Positions 46,605 to 58,668 of a stretch of 64,000 bases of DNA are shown here, one piece after another. Under the pieces are notes generated by a model that did no database searches, was not told where the DNA came from, and saw nothing but the letters and a program-made list of their open reading frames with translations. Position 1 is the stretch's first letter; every line of letters starts with the position of its first letter. This stretch comes from Brachionus koreanus (taxonomy: Eukaryota > Rotifera > Eurotatoria > Ploima > Brachionidae): NCBI GenBank assembly GCA_016987375.1, contig PJRA01000403.1:506484-570483 (forward strand), read 5' to 3'. The translations under genes were made by a program, and so were the position numbers.

Positions 46605-47215
46605 ACCATGTAAAATCATGGAACGTTTTATTACCAAGCAGATATTGTGCCTTATTCGTGCTTGACTCGTAGCGAACAAGAAATATTGCTTTCTTAATAA
46701 GAGCACCACCGATTAATTGATTGATGTTATTAGATTAATGTGGAAGAGCTATAGACAATGGTCACCAGAAGGTGATAGGAATTTTCTTCGACTTGGTTGA
46801 CCATGAGCAACTCACTATTAAGATCTAGCCTATGTCTCCTCAATGGCTAATCATTTGGTAATTCAGGGCAGTGTCCTGGGACCTATCCTATTCATCCTCT
46901 TATACTCGACATTTATGAGTGTCTGCCTCTTAAAGTTGAGTTACTAAAGTAAGCAGACGACATTTTAGCCTACATTGTAGACAACACATTTGGCGACTTT
47001 GCTTGAAAGATAGTAGACGCCGTTCTCTCGTATATGGCGAATAATTGGAGATTGCAGGCTCTTACAAACTTCTACCTATCGCTGGTTTCAAAGACAAAGC
47101 CTGCGAACGAACACTCAAAAGAATTCTGGCCGACCCAAAGCATTCCATGTCAACCTCGCAATCCTCACCATATCGCACCCTTTCCTTTCCAAACAAGAAA
47201 AGCATACAAGGCTGC
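46605..47215 (+). mobile_element. Non-LTR reverse-transcriptase remnant (third family)
   Basis: Broken frames preserve the RT blocks in order: KIMERFITKQILCLIRA, IGIFFDLVDHEQL (first Asp region), VIQGSVLGPILFILLYSTFM, ADDILAYIVDNTF (catalytic Asp pair), VDAVLSYMANNWRL and SKTKP. At least five frame changes or stops intervene. The fragment at 35137 could be the N-terminal part of the same family, but the two do not overlap. Confidence 0.82.
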
Positions 47216-47910
47216 TTTTTGCACAATTTGTTTACAGAAGTTTTTATGAAAATTTCGCAATGTTGCCATCAATCAAAAATCGAGAGCCAGCTTTTACTTT
47301 ATTTAATTTTAAAACTATTTTATAATTCATATTTTGTAACAATTTACGATATAACAGACATTTTTTTTATTTGTTTTTCTGACCGAGCATTAGCTCATTC
47401 TTAGATCTTATTATTATTAAATCTCTTATTTTTAGAGAAAATTTTGAAGCTTCATTTATGTGGACAAATGTTCATCTTTCGTTTGCATCACCATGGCTCA
47501 ATTTCTTTTAAATAGTTATTTATTTCACTTTCAATACTTCCTGTCTTTTTAAATATACAGGAAGTTATCAAGTTGCCAGCAAAAAAGAGTGAGCATTTTT
47601 TGTTTGAGTGATCAGCTTTGGGAACATCATTGATAGTTCATCCACAACATTTTTTTTCTCACAACTTTTTATAAACAGCTATCGTACAATTAGATTTATT
47701 AAGATTTTTGACTAGTTTTTTGAAATTTGGCTTTAGTGCATTTTGCAGAGATTTTGCACATCATTAGCAGACTTTGACTGGTGGTGCAACTAAGTATGTT
47801 ACAGTTTGTTGCACTTACAGAACTAATTAAAAGCATTCAGAAAAAAACACTAAGTTTTTCAGCATTAATTTCTGTTCAATTTTTTTATTTTGTACCAATT
47901 TCACAAAACC
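47216..47910. other. Gene-free spacer
   Basis: Nothing coding. The string AGATTTTTGACTAG (about 47701) is inverted at about 48427-48440, beyond the palindrome that follows, hinting that the fold-back was once larger. Confidence 0.45.
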
Positions 47911-48404
47911 TTGAAAACAGTGGTTTAGGTTTTTGAAGTTTTTGAGATGAGTTTTCATTCAAAAATTATAATATCTATATATATTTTTAAAGAGCGCAAA
48001 ATTCTCTATTAAATGATATATTTTTCAAGTATTTTAAGTGGAATTAAGTTGCTTTTTAAACCAAAAAAACACATTTTTTGTGCTTTTATCCAGTTTTTTG
48101 GATTAATTAAGCTTTAAATAAAAAAAGTGAAACCTGAGATTTGTTCAGAATTTCGTCTAGTTTTATAATTTAAATAAAAAAGTTAGGCTCTTGGGTCAAT
48201 TCTCCGACGAGAATCAAAAAAAACTGGAAACAAAAACAAAAATGTGTTTTTTTGGTTTAAAAAGCAACTTAATTCCACTTAAAATACTTGAAAAATATAT
48301 CTTTAATAAAGAATTTTGCGCTCTTTAAAAATATATATAGATATAGTAACTTTTGAATGAAAACTCATCTCAAAAATTTCAAAAACCTAAACCACTGTTT
48401 TCAA
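47911..48404. repeat. Long near-perfect palindrome (~190-bp arms)
   Basis: The left arm 47911-~48100 (TTGAAAACAGTGGTTTAGG ... CACTTAAAATACTTG inverted ... CCAAAAAAACACATTTTT) is matched by the right arm ~48216-48404 with few mismatches. The loop is ~115 bp. No coding frame and no recognisable TIR class. Transcription would give a ~190-bp hairpin RNA. Confidence 0.88.
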
Positions 48405-49701
48405 AAACTATCAAGCTTCAAGATCCTCTAGTCAAAAATCTGAATATAAATATGCTGTCACTTAAAAAGTATTTTTTACGAATTTCTTTTACACTTCCTA
48501 AAAAGTCGAAACTTTTTTCATAAAAACTCTTTTAAATTGACTTTTATTTAGAAACTAATCTGAATTTAACTTTTTAAAAAATGATGAATTAAATAATATT
48601 TTTTCAAAAAGGTTTTTTAATCTTATTAATTTTTGGCTATTATCCATTCATTAAATTAAAGATATTGCATATTAATTAAAAAATAAATAATTAAAAAAAC
48701 AAAATTTTAATTTTGAAGGTATTTAAGTATATATCATTTTTTATAAATCAAAAACATAAAAAAGAAATTAAAAAATTATAAACATTGTTTTCAAATTAAT
48801 ACGTGAGTTTTAAGGATAATTAAAATCATGTAGCTAGTATATTTTGATTTTTAACCAGTATTCTAAAAAATCATAAAAATTTTGAGTTTATTTTTTTATT
48901 TCTTTTTTTCTCATTCAAAACAAGAATATAATTTACTTTGAAAAAAAAATCGGAATTAAACATGACACAAAATTCAATTTTTAAATAAATCAAATAGTTA
49001 GAATAATTTTTATTCATCCTTTTTTTGACTGATCAATTTCTTTATTCGAAATTTGAGCAGTTTTTAAATTAAATTCGATTAATAAACTAATTTGTTTCAG
49101 ACTCATTTTCTATCTGACACTTCTAGCAACAAATTTTTAAACTTGTAAAATTTCACTAATTTATTATCCAACATATATAGTATCAATATCAATGAATAAT
49201 AAATTCATTTATTTCAAATATTTAATTTCTTATTACCAGACAACCAATTCTTAATTCAACTTACATAAAAAAATGAAATTTATGTTAATTTTTTAAATAA
49301 AAAAAAGCTTATTAATTATGTGTGTCTGTTTATAAAGCTACATGTTTCGATACTAAGCTCAAGTAATCGTTATATATTCTATTTTATTTTCTTTTTTTTT
49401 AACAAACAAAATTCAAATTATAATATGAGATATTTCAAGTCTATAACTTATATTTCAAATAAAATAAAACAAGCGAAGGTTAGACAATTAAATGATAAAA
49501 ATTAAATTTAATGAATTTTTTTTCAAATATTTTTTATGTCAAACAGGATGCTTGGTTCAAAGCGGTAATGTAATTGGCAAACAAAATTATTCTAAAATTT
49601 ATAATTAATTTTTTGAATTTTGTTAGAGACTAGAATTCATTTTTAAATAAGATTTATTATTTAATTTACAAGTCAGTAACGCTCAATTTTATAACAATCT
49701 A
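48405..49701. other. Gene-free spacer
   Basis: AT-rich with no gene. The short plus-strand frame at 49320-49505 has no recognisable domain. Confidence 0.5.
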
Positions 49702-49828
49702 AATTAAGAATTAAAATTTTATGAATAATAAACTTTAGCTAAATTAAAATTCATTAACAACAATTTAACAATGATAATTTTAGAGTTAGTCGAATTAATT
49801 TTTTTTTCAGTATAGCTAGTTAATTTGT
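49702..49828. repeat. Dispersed repeat module A, copy 2
   Basis: Direct repeat of 40892-41010. Here modules A and B are separated by 438 bp of unrelated sequence rather than by the retrotransposon. Confidence 0.8.
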
Positions 49829-50266
49829 TATTTTCAAGATAAGTTTGCCAAATACCAAATTAGGTTAATGACAAAAAAATATTTTCATTTGGCCTTATGA
49901 CCAAAACACTATCAACATAAAATATTACTCTAGCTATCAAGAGAATTAGGCTTAAGTATAATTCAAAATTTGGCAATTATACGAGCCATTATTGTTGGTT
50001 TAGTCCAGCAATGTTGTAATAATTAATGTGACTTATAGAAATCTTGTTCGCATAAATCCAAATATTTGACGCCCACATATCTATTATGAAAAAATAATTA
50101 AGTACTTTTTTTCTATCTAAATAATTTATTTTACAAATACAAACATTATTTTGTTTACTATTATTGTAATCGACAATTTATAGTAATTTTAAATGAGACA
50201 ACTATAAAAAAAAAAAACTATTTTAGTCTTAAGGTTATGAAATTAAATAATTAAAATTAAAAAAAA

Positions 50267-50470
50267 GTTTGTAATTTTTTGAATAGAGAAAATTTTTTTT
50301 AAAGACTAATTTACAACTCATTTAAAATAGGCATTTTATCAGTTCCCCTTTTTTTTTTTTGTTTTAAAATTTTTGTCCTAATCACTTTAGACATTTTTGC
50401 TAGCACAATTTTATTTTTTTTGCTTCGTGCATCAAAAGCATGTTTATCAAATAGCTAGATTGGTTATCAA
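50267..50470. repeat. Dispersed repeat module B, copy 2
   Basis: Direct repeat of 41905-42104 (TTACAACTCATTTAAAATAG, CCTAATCACTTTAGACATTT). Confidence 0.8.
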
Positions 50471-50970
50471 AAATTTAGACATAAATAGCATTTAATTAAA
50501 ATAACAAATAAGGAAAAAATTAAAAATTTTTTTTTGTATTTTTTAATTAATTTCCGTCAATTTTAATAAATTTCTATCTACTTTTGAGAATTTGTGCTCT
50601 ATTTTTTAGAAAATTAGAGCTAAATTTGGCCGAATTTGGCATAATTTAAGTGTTCTCATTAAACCGAAAGAATAAAAGAAACAATATTATTTAGTTCCAC
50701 AAGGGTTTCAGCTCTAATGACCATTTATTTTATTAATAATAAAGCCGATCTTTAAAAAAATGTTTTATTTTAAATAAATTAGAATGAATAAAACCATGGA
50801 TACATAAAATAAAATCTTAATTATATATATTTTTATTTAATTTTTATTTTTAATTTTCAATAGATTTTTATTTGTTTTAAAAAAAGATAAGCGTATAGTT
50901 TACAAAAATTTCTAAAGATTTTGAAAATGATATAAATTGACGTAATAGATAAAAACAAGAATCGCACAGA

Positions 50971-53631
50971 ATGAGTTCATTTTCCACGCTGAATAGATCC
51001 GGTGTAGTAAATCGGGGTCGAACACAAAGCCCGGCACCACAACGAAATTTTATATCAAGCCTACCTTCTTATAATTATCCACTAATTTCGCAACCCGCCA
51101 CCAAATATCCTCCACTGCCGAGCCAGCGCGGGACCGCTATCCACAAAATCAGTGCATACGATCAAACTAAGCTACCCAGTGCTACTTCAACGCCGCCACC
51201 TCGGTCAACTTCGGTGTCCAACCGATATTCATCCAACAACTCCAAGTTAATTTCCCCTGATTTGATCAATCGGCATCTCAACTTGGGCTTGAATAGTTCG
51301 GAAACGAACACGTTAAAAGAATTAAAGAGCGCAAAGAATGAAAATATTACTAGCGAGAATGATATTTTGATCGAAGCTAAATCAATCAACAGAACAAGCT
51401 TTAGTAATCAGCATATGACAATAAAAAATGCTAATACTTCTACCTCAACTGCATCCGTAGCTTCTACATCTTCTTCATCTTCTCAATCCGTTAAAAACAA
51501 TCATGACGAATTGTTATTTAAGATAAACTCAAATTATAATGTTGCAAAAAATGAACGATTAAATGAAACCAACTTGTTAGCTGATCGAGGCAACGTTGGT
51601 TTACGCAATTTAGGCAATACTGTAATTTTATTTTAATTTTAAAAGAACAAAAAAATTAATTTTAACTTTTGTAAAAAAAAAAGTGTTTTATGAATTCTAT
51701 TCTACAGTGTTTGAGCAATACAAAATTTCTTGTCGAGTATATATTGACAAGTTCGTATGCAAGTGATTTGAATAGAACATTGAGTCCAATGAAGGGCTTT
51801 TTATTCAGTTCGTTTGCAGAGATGATTAAAAAGTTGTGGAAAGGAAATGACTCAACGGTAAATCCACAGGAATTTCGATTACAGCTGATCAAATATTCGC
51901 CTAGTTTTTCTGGCTACTCTCAACAAGACGCCGAAGGTTCAAAAATTATTTTATAAATTTAAAAAAAAAATTAAAATTTTGATTTTTATCTAGAATTTTT
52001 GACATATTTAATAAAAGGATTGCATGAAGATGTAAATTTAGTTAAGATTAAACCAGCTCATTATTCGATTGATGAGAAAATATGGGATAAAATGAAGTAA
52101 ATTAAATATAAACTACATTTTTTTAAAACTTAACAAAAAAAATTTTTTGTCAATCAGTCAAATTCAGTTCTTAGCGGAAAATTATAAAAATAAATTTTAG
52201 TTTTTGTAAATTCTTCAAAATGAATGTTGAAAAATTTGAACTTTTTTAATTTTTTTTAAATTTGATGATAAAGAATAATTTTTTTTTTCGTTCTCAGATT
52301 TTTTCAATTAATTAAAATTTTCTTTTTTAATTTAGAAAAATTCTAGTCTAAAAAAATTAAGAAAAACGTATTTGGAATTTAATTTGGTTGTAGATTTTAT
52401 ATGTAGGGAAGATGCAGCTTCGCTTCTTTAACGATGCTCGCCTTTTGCCACGCTTTCTCATCATTTTTTCATCTGAAATAAGTAGACTGCAACTTCGATG
52501 CCAAAAATTGGCTCCACATTATAGTTTCAATTTAGCAATTTTCCTTTTTTTCCTACTTTTTCTTCATCTTTCCCAGGTCATATAGATCCAATGCATCCTA
52601 CAACATAGCCAATTATACATATCTGTTTAAATCATTCAAAAATTAAAAAAAAAAAGAAGCAAAATATGTATTTTTCCGATATCAGGTAATATTATCTGCT
52701 AATCATCTTTAAAAAAATACTTAAACTAAAAAGAGTTGTTAAAAAATTCTTTTATTAAGAAAATATATATTATTGAAATAATAATCTAAATTTAAAATAG
52801 CTAAAATTATTACTTAAGTGATCAAGAGAAATCCGATGCTCATTGGAAAGTGAATTTTAGATGTGAAAGAAGTAGAATCAGTGGTAAATTAATCCTCATT
52901 TTGCAACATAAATCATAAAAATTGATGTAATTGTTTTAAGACATGTTTGTTGGACAGTTAAAAAGCACACTTAGGTGTATAAAATGTGAATTCAAATCGA
53001 CTACATTTGAGCTTTTTTGGGATCTAGCTGTTCCAATTCCGACCAGAGTATAAATTTTATGATAAAACTAAATAAAAGCTTAAAAATAATTAAATTAAGA
53101 GCACCTCGATCAAACTAGATGATTGTATTAAGTTGTTTATGAGTGAGGAAATTCTCGACGGCGATAATAAACCGGTTTGTTCGAATTGCAAAGAAAAGCG
53201 GCGATGTGCAAAAGGATATTCAATCGAAAAACCACCCAAGATTTTAGTCATTCATCTTAAAAGGTTCCTAAGAGCCCGTTTTAACAACAAAATTAGTTTG
53301 CCTGTCGAGTATCCCATTAATGGATTAGATATTAGTAAATACTTGAACTGCAATATTGATCCGATATCAGGTCAAAATAATACAAAATGTATTTATGATT
53401 TGTATGGGATATCTCTTCACAGTGGTACTGAATCATCCGGTCATTATGTTGCTTACTGCAAAAATCCCTTTACCAAAAAATGGTATTATTTTAATGATCA
53501 ATCGTAAGTTTTATTTTAAAAAAAAAGCTTTTTGATATTTTGATAAATTTTTTAAAAGTGTAAAAGAAATTCAAACTAGTGCACTGCAGAGCTCAAATGC
53601 TTATATTCTATTTTATCAATTGAGAGACTGA
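50971..53631 (+). CDS. USP2: Ubiquitin-specific protease USP2
   Basis: Seven exons (50971-51621, 51684-51936, 51994-52096, 52819-52883, 52941-53047, 53100-53503, 53559-53631) encode 551 residues. A disordered Ser/Pro/Asn-rich N-terminus (~205 residues) precedes the USP fold. The Cys box GLRNLGNT/CFMNSILQCL (nucleophile C218) is split by intron 1. It continues with GYSQQDAEEFL, the zinc ribbon CIKC (370-373) and CSNC (420-423), LVIHLKRF, the His box SGHYVAYC (H508) and YYFNDQS (N525/D526). The C-terminus SNAYILFYQL is standard. All catalytic and zinc residues are present. Layout fits USP2 and close relatives (USP21/USP8). It would remove ubiquitin from substrates in cytosol or nucleus. The 722-bp third intron is the only long one. 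AATAAA lies at about 53722. Confidence 0.93.
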
Positions 53632-54094
53632 ATTGAAAAAATCAATCAAAAGCATTAAAAGATTTCAAAGTAATTTTGGTGATAATATGTTTTGAAAGGA
53701 TTTTAAATGTTTTGAATGAGAAATAAAAACGAATATTTATATATTTTATTATTTTTACTTGTAAATTTTAAATTAATATATCCAAATTGAAACAGATCGA
53801 ATTCTTCTATTTTTTTATTAAAAATTTGACCTAACAAAAAATGATTTTGTCAGCTAAGCAATTATTAAAATAAAAATAATTCTTGATAAAAAATTTTTTT
53901 GTTAAACAACAAAAAAAAACAGTTTTTAATTATGAAAATAATTCATGTCTAAATTTAAGAAAAAAAAAATGATCATAAACTTGAGAGAGAAATCAACAAA
54001 AAAGGGCAATGTCGTCAATAATTTTTTACATACAAAGTTGTTGAATCATGGAATAAATTACCAAAATAAAGGACAATTAAAATTCTGAATGATC
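53632..54094. other. 3' flank of USP2
   Basis: AT-rich, including the likely USP2 3' untranslated region and polyadenylation signal. No gene. Confidence 0.5.
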
Positions 54095-54334
54095 CAGAGT
54101 TGTTTAAAAGTCCAAAATTAAAGTCCAAGTCTTGAAAATAAAAGTCCAAGTCCGGACTTTTTTTTTATTTTATTTTTTAAAAAGTCCAAGTCTGGACTTT
54201 CCGTCTCTTTANNNNNNNNNNNNNNNNNNNNNNNNATGTTGAAGTTTTTGGACTTGGACTTTTTTGAAAAATAATAAAATTAAAAGTCTTGGACTTGGAC
54301 TTGGTTTGAGACTTGTGACTTTTAAACAACTCTG
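54095..54334. mobile_element. hAT-type MITE, AAGTC family, copy 2
   Basis: Termini CAGAGTTGTTTAAAAGTCC and GACTTTTAAACAACTCTG are perfect inverted repeats over 18 bp. An 8-bp duplication GAATGATC lies at 54087-54094 and 54335-54342. The interior is built of AAGTCC/AAGTCCAAGTC on the left and its inverse (GGACTTGGACTT) on the right, so the whole element is an imperfect palindrome. A run of N at 54212-54235 sits near its centre. Confidence 0.92.
54212..54235. other. Assembly gap (24 N)
   Basis: A run of 24 N inside the palindromic MITE. The true length of the element is therefore unknown. The gap probably reflects difficulty sequencing or assembling the hairpin. Confidence 0.98.
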
Positions 54335-54342
54335 GAATGATC

Positions 54343-56845
54343 TATGAATCAATTTATAGAAGAGAAAAAAGTGATTAATTTAATTTAATCAATAGATATT
54401 TTTTTAAGTTAATTTTTATTTTAAAAGTTAGTTTTTATTTTTGTAAGAATATAGAGGCTTTAATTATCAACAAAAAGTTATGCAATATAGGTTTCAATTT
54501 TCGTTTTAAAATTCTTTAAAATTAAAGAATTTTTACCAAAAAAATAAAAAAAAAATACATTTTTAGTTAATATTTTTAGATTTTCAACTATTAGCTTTAA
54601 CAAAAAAAACTTATTATTAGATTATTTTCTTTCATATAAATAGTGGTCAGAAGTTTAAGGTCTTAAACAAATTTGAAAAAAATTTTCAATTCTCAACCTG
54701 AATGCCTAAATTTTAAACTTAAAGACTCAATAAAATTTTCCTAATTTTTGTATTTTTGAGCCTCTAACCCATTCTTAAGACAAATTTTATTTTCTCTTTC
54801 TTTAAATTTGAATCTAGATTTCTAAAATTCAGCCATTATTACTAGCCCGTTCTTCAAATATAGCCGAAAAACACTTCGGAAAACTTCTCTGAGCAAAAAT
54901 CAATTTATGTCTAATTTTTTAATTATAATTTCTAATTAAACATTAAATTTGTTTTTTCAATTTTATTAAAGAATTTTTTAGAAGTTTATTTGCTTAGACA
55001 AACTCCTACATTGTCAAGCAAAGAAAACCTAGTAAAAGCCGAGAGAATCTAACTTTATTCGTTTAAAATCAATTATATTTTCATCAAATCCAACTTGGTT
55101 AAGTCTGAATAATAATTTATTGTCTTAATTATTATCAATAGCTTTCAACAAATCAGTGTAAATAATGTTGACTGGAAAGCATGATGCTTGTGAAAAAGTA
55201 ATAAGATCGATCGTCTCTAACAGTTTATTTTATTTTAAAATGAAATATTTTCAGAAAAAATTAATTAGTTTAATTTTTTTAGTTTAATTATAAAATGAAT
55301 ATTATTTCGTAACAAAGGACATTGATAATATCTAAACTAAACTTTAAAAAACAGAATAAAAAAAATGAAAATTTAAGAAAAAATTCTTATTAATACTCCG
55401 AATCCTGGAATTAATTTATTTAAAGGAACTTTTTTAGAGAAAGACAGTGAAATAAAATATACACTATTAATTGAAAAAAATTGAACATACATGTATTTTT
55501 TTAAAAAATTTTGATCGAAATAAGAAAAAAATAAACATAACTTAAAAAAATTTAAAAATAGCAACTTAGTTTGAATTAAAGTTCTCTGTTCACTTTTTTC
55601 AATTTAAAATAATCCCAATATCAAAATGTAAAGTCGAAAAAATTATTTTCATTTAAATTGATTTATGTGTAGATATTGAAAAAAATGAAAAAAATTTTAA
55701 CTTTTTCATATTTTTAAATTTTTTATGCTTTTTTTCAGAAAAATAAAAAAAAGCTCTCTCAAATTATTTGGCAAACAAAATGAAAATTAAAAATTTTCTG
55801 AAATGTTGCACAAAAAATCTAAAAATATGAAAATGTAAAAATGTAGAATTTTTTTCATTCTTTCCGGTCTCTCATTTTTTAAAAATGCGGTTTGTGTGTT
55901 AGTCATGCAAGCAGAGGATCGAGGGTTCAAAACCCGAGGGTGGCAAAATCTTCAAAATATCTCTGCAATACGGGGCGCATAAAAATTAGCAAGCTAAAAT
56001 ATTTTTTTAAAATTTGTTTATCTTCGTTCAAGTGCCCGAGTCAATTGTTAAGAGATTTTCAAACATTTCATCAATTTTTTATGACTATTTCATTGACTTA
56101 ATAGCTAAATTCATAATTCTTATTTGAAAAATCTGTTTGCAGAAGTGTTTGAATTTTAAATTTTTGCAGAAAAAAAAAATCTTTGAAATTATTATTTTCC
56201 AAAATTTATCTGTTTTTTAATGCTGAAAAAATAATTTCACATTCATTCAATTAAACTTTTAATTTCTAAGTAAAATTAAATTTAATATACTCAAAATAAT
56301 GAGAAATTCAGTTCGATTATCCCAATTTCATTATAAAACCACTAAAAATAAAAAATGAGCATAAAAAATTAAAAAACGAAACTTTTATTTTTTGAAAATG
56401 TAATCAAGGGTAGTATTAATTCTTTTTATTAATAGACACTAAATTAAATAAATTGACAACAAAATTTAAATAACTTTTTTGCTAATGTGGCACTAATTTT
56501 TTTATTTTTTTACATATTTATTTATTAAAATTAAAATGCTTTTCTCAGTCCTATTAGGCATATTTTACAGCAATTTGAGGATAAGCTAGTATTACTTTAA
56601 ATAATAATCTAATAAATTTAGAAATTTCGCTTAAAAAGCCACAATTTTAAGCAACAACTTTAAATACCTTTAAGAATTTTCAATTACTTTCCTATGAATG
56701 TAAATTTTGCTTGGCTAATAGCTTAACAAACGATTGAATTTTTGACTTTAAATTGTCATAGCAACTTCAGGATCCTGTTTTTTCAGAAATAAAAAAATTT
56801 AATATTAACTATTTTTTTGAAGAAAAAAGTAAAAAATAATTTGAA
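54343..56845. other. 2.5-kb gene-free region
   Basis: AT-rich with no coding frame of note. It contains the tRNA-like SINE head at 55895-55980 and the upstream region of the tubby-like gene. Confidence 0.5.
55895..55980 (+). mobile_element. tRNA-derived SINE head
   Basis: It contains a box-B/T-arm-like hairpin, GAGGGTTCAAAACCC (about 55921-55935), preceded by a possible degenerate A-box region (GTTAGTCATGCAAGCAGAGG). CAATACGGGGCGCAT follows at 55966-55980 and is shared exactly with 26635-26649. This is the geometry of a tRNA-derived SINE. It does not fold into a full tRNA that I can draw, so I do not call a tRNA gene. Confidence 0.5.
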
Positions 56846-58114
56846 ATGTCTATCAGTTCGTTCAGAACTTTGGTTAAAAATGCGGACAGTTTGGAGTCCG
56901 GTAGTATTAATTCCTTGAATGAATTTGAGTCTAATTTCGGGTCAAATAAACGCGATAATATTTTTGAAAAATTCGAGCCAATCAACGATGTGCCTCCGCA
57001 GTCTCCTATCTCAAATGAAGAACGAAGAAGAAGAAAAAAAAACAGACGACAAAGAGAAGCGACCAAAGAGAATGATAGTGTAAAAAATGGCAGAAGAGAA
57101 TCAAAGCTGCGATCTTTTAGTAAAGAAGAAATGGAAAAGAATGAGAGTTCATCAGATGTGTCAACAAATGAGAGAGATCCTGAGGCTAGTAAGCATCAAA
57201 AACGAGCTGAAAGAAATCATTTAAAAGAAGCTGAAAACTTAGAATTTGATCAATATGAGTTAGATGAAATAGAAAAAGATAGAATAGCTAATAACGAGCT
57301 TATTGGAAAGAAAAAAAATGCACGTACAAAATTAGAATCGGGCACGGATGATAAAAAAACTGGAGATTCAAATCAATCACATAATATGACGCTAGTAAGC
57401 AGTGAATTTTTTGAATCCATTAGGAATGGTGATACACTTGATTTTACACTTAGTCCGCCACCTCAAGGGCAATTGGTTCATGGTAAAATAATTTGTAAAA
57501 AAGGACTTTTTAATGAATATTTTTTTTACTTGGAAAAATTTTTTCAAAATCAAAAATATGAGGATTTACGTATAATGAAAGCTAGTCGTAAGATGACTAG
57601 TGCCAAAATTTATTACACAATTGATACAATTAATTATCATCGATCAGAAAAAACTTCAATTTCAGAGACTAGCTGTGCCAAAGTTGTTTCAAATATGTCA
57701 AGAAACAAATTCAAATTAGATCTAAGCAATAATTTTGTTCTATTTAAAAATACAGATATATTAGATATATCTTTTAAATGTAACCCAGGTGAACCGAGAA
57801 AAATACGGGCTAGTGTATCTTTGTGTCAAGGTGCGCACAATATTAACAATGAAAAAGAAATATATTTTCTCAAAAATAAAAAGCCAAAATATAAAGAAGA
57901 GACAAAATCGCATGTTTTAAATTATAAAGGAAGAGCCGAGATGCCATCTATAAATAATTATCAAATAGTTGATGAAACATCTCCTGACGTTATTTTGACT
58001 CAATTGGGAAAGGTAAAAGAAAATTGTTGTGAAGATGTCTATCGTTGTGATTTCGCTTATCCAATAAATGCTATGCAGGCTTTTGGTGTCGCTTTGGCTA
58101 GTTTAATATTATAA
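56846..58114 (+). CDS. Tubby-like protein, intronless and divergent
   Basis: A single 422-codon frame. The N-terminal ~190 residues are charged and disordered (RRRRKKNRRQRE nuclear-localisation-like cluster at ~61-72). The C-terminal ~210 residues follow the Tubby beta-barrel: GKIICKKGLFNEYFFYLEKF, then a divergent middle, PGEPRKIRASVSL (tubby GPRKMSVI block), YKEETKSHVLNYKGRAEMPS, NNYQIVDETSPDVILTQLGK and FAYPINAMQAFGVALASL. The usual terminal tail after ALSSF (DSKLACE-like) is replaced by LIL. Family role: phosphoinositide-binding adaptors that carry receptors into cilia or act in transcription. The absence of introns, unlike other multi-domain genes here, suggests a retrocopy or an unusually intron-poor paralogue; the frame is intact. 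Confidence 0.82.
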   Translation: MSISSFRTLVKNADSLESGSINSLNEFESNFGSNKRDNIFEKFEPINDVPPQSPISNEERRRRKKNRRQREATKENDSVKNGRRESKLRSFSKEEMEKNESSSDVSTNERDPEASKHQKRAERNHLKEAENLEFDQYELDEIEKDRIANNELIGKKKNARTKLESGTDDKKTGDSNQSHNMTLVSSEFFESIRNGDTLDFTLSPPPQGQLVHGKIICKKGLFNEYFFYLEKFFQNQKYEDLRIMKASRKMTSAKIYYTIDTINYHRSEKTSISETSCAKVVSNMSRNKFKLDLSNNFVLFKNTDILDISFKCNPGEPRKIRASVSLCQGAHNINNEKEIYFLKNKKPKYKEETKSHVLNYKGRAEMPSINNYQIVDETSPDVILTQLGKVKENCCEDVYRCDFAYPINAMQAFGVALASLIL

Positions 58115-58341
58115 ATATCTTTAGGATATATTGGCCGGTTAATTGATGAGTTTTTTTTTGTTTTGAATTTTTTATTACTTTTTTGGTAAGAAATTTGAAT
58201 AAAATTTTGAATTTTGATGTTGATTATTTAGCCAGATTAAATTTTTGTAATTATTAAATAATTTTATTTTTAAACCAAAGGTAAATTTCCTTTATTTTTT
58301 ATTACATTAATAGTAAAAAGTTTTTTAAAATATATTTGAAC

Positions 58342-58586
58342 TTATTTCATCATTTCATCCTCGTGAAAATGATTATCATTTTTTATTCTAACAATTTTAT
58401 TATTTTCATCTTTACACTGAAATGGATTATAAACCGAACACTTCCAATATAATAAATTTTTATAGTTTTTTTCCTGTACATATTCAAAATTTTTAAAAAT
58501 TATTTTTGCCTCTTCTTGTTGTGTTAAAACAAAAATGTGTGCCTCGGTGCTCAAAATAGACTCTGTAGGCTCGATTTGTTTGACTT
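58342..58586 (-). CDS. FLYWCH-type zinc-finger exon (partial gene)
   Basis: The open frame EPTESILSTEAHIFVL..., from a possible AG acceptor near 58587 to the stop at 58342, contains NLLYWKC, FQCKDENNKIVRIKNDNHFH. This is the C-terminal half of a FLYWCH finger (YW.C ... C ... H.H). It has an ATG at 58554 but more coding-like sequence upstream. FLYWCH modules occur in host DNA-binding proteins and in MULE-type transposases. Upstream lies a duplicated copy of the 5' flank of the zinc-finger gene at 61969-62988. It could be a partial duplicate or a first-exon-less remnant. Confidence 0.55.
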
Positions 58587-58668
58587 ATGTGATGTTTTTA
58601 ATTTATCTTCATCATAATATTCTTAATCAGAAAATTTATCATTATCTAATTCATTGTACAATGTAATT

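Noticed and set aside
55892..55965. Functional tRNA gene
   Set aside because: Only the T-arm-like hairpin is convincing; D-arm and acceptor stems do not form. SINE head preferred.
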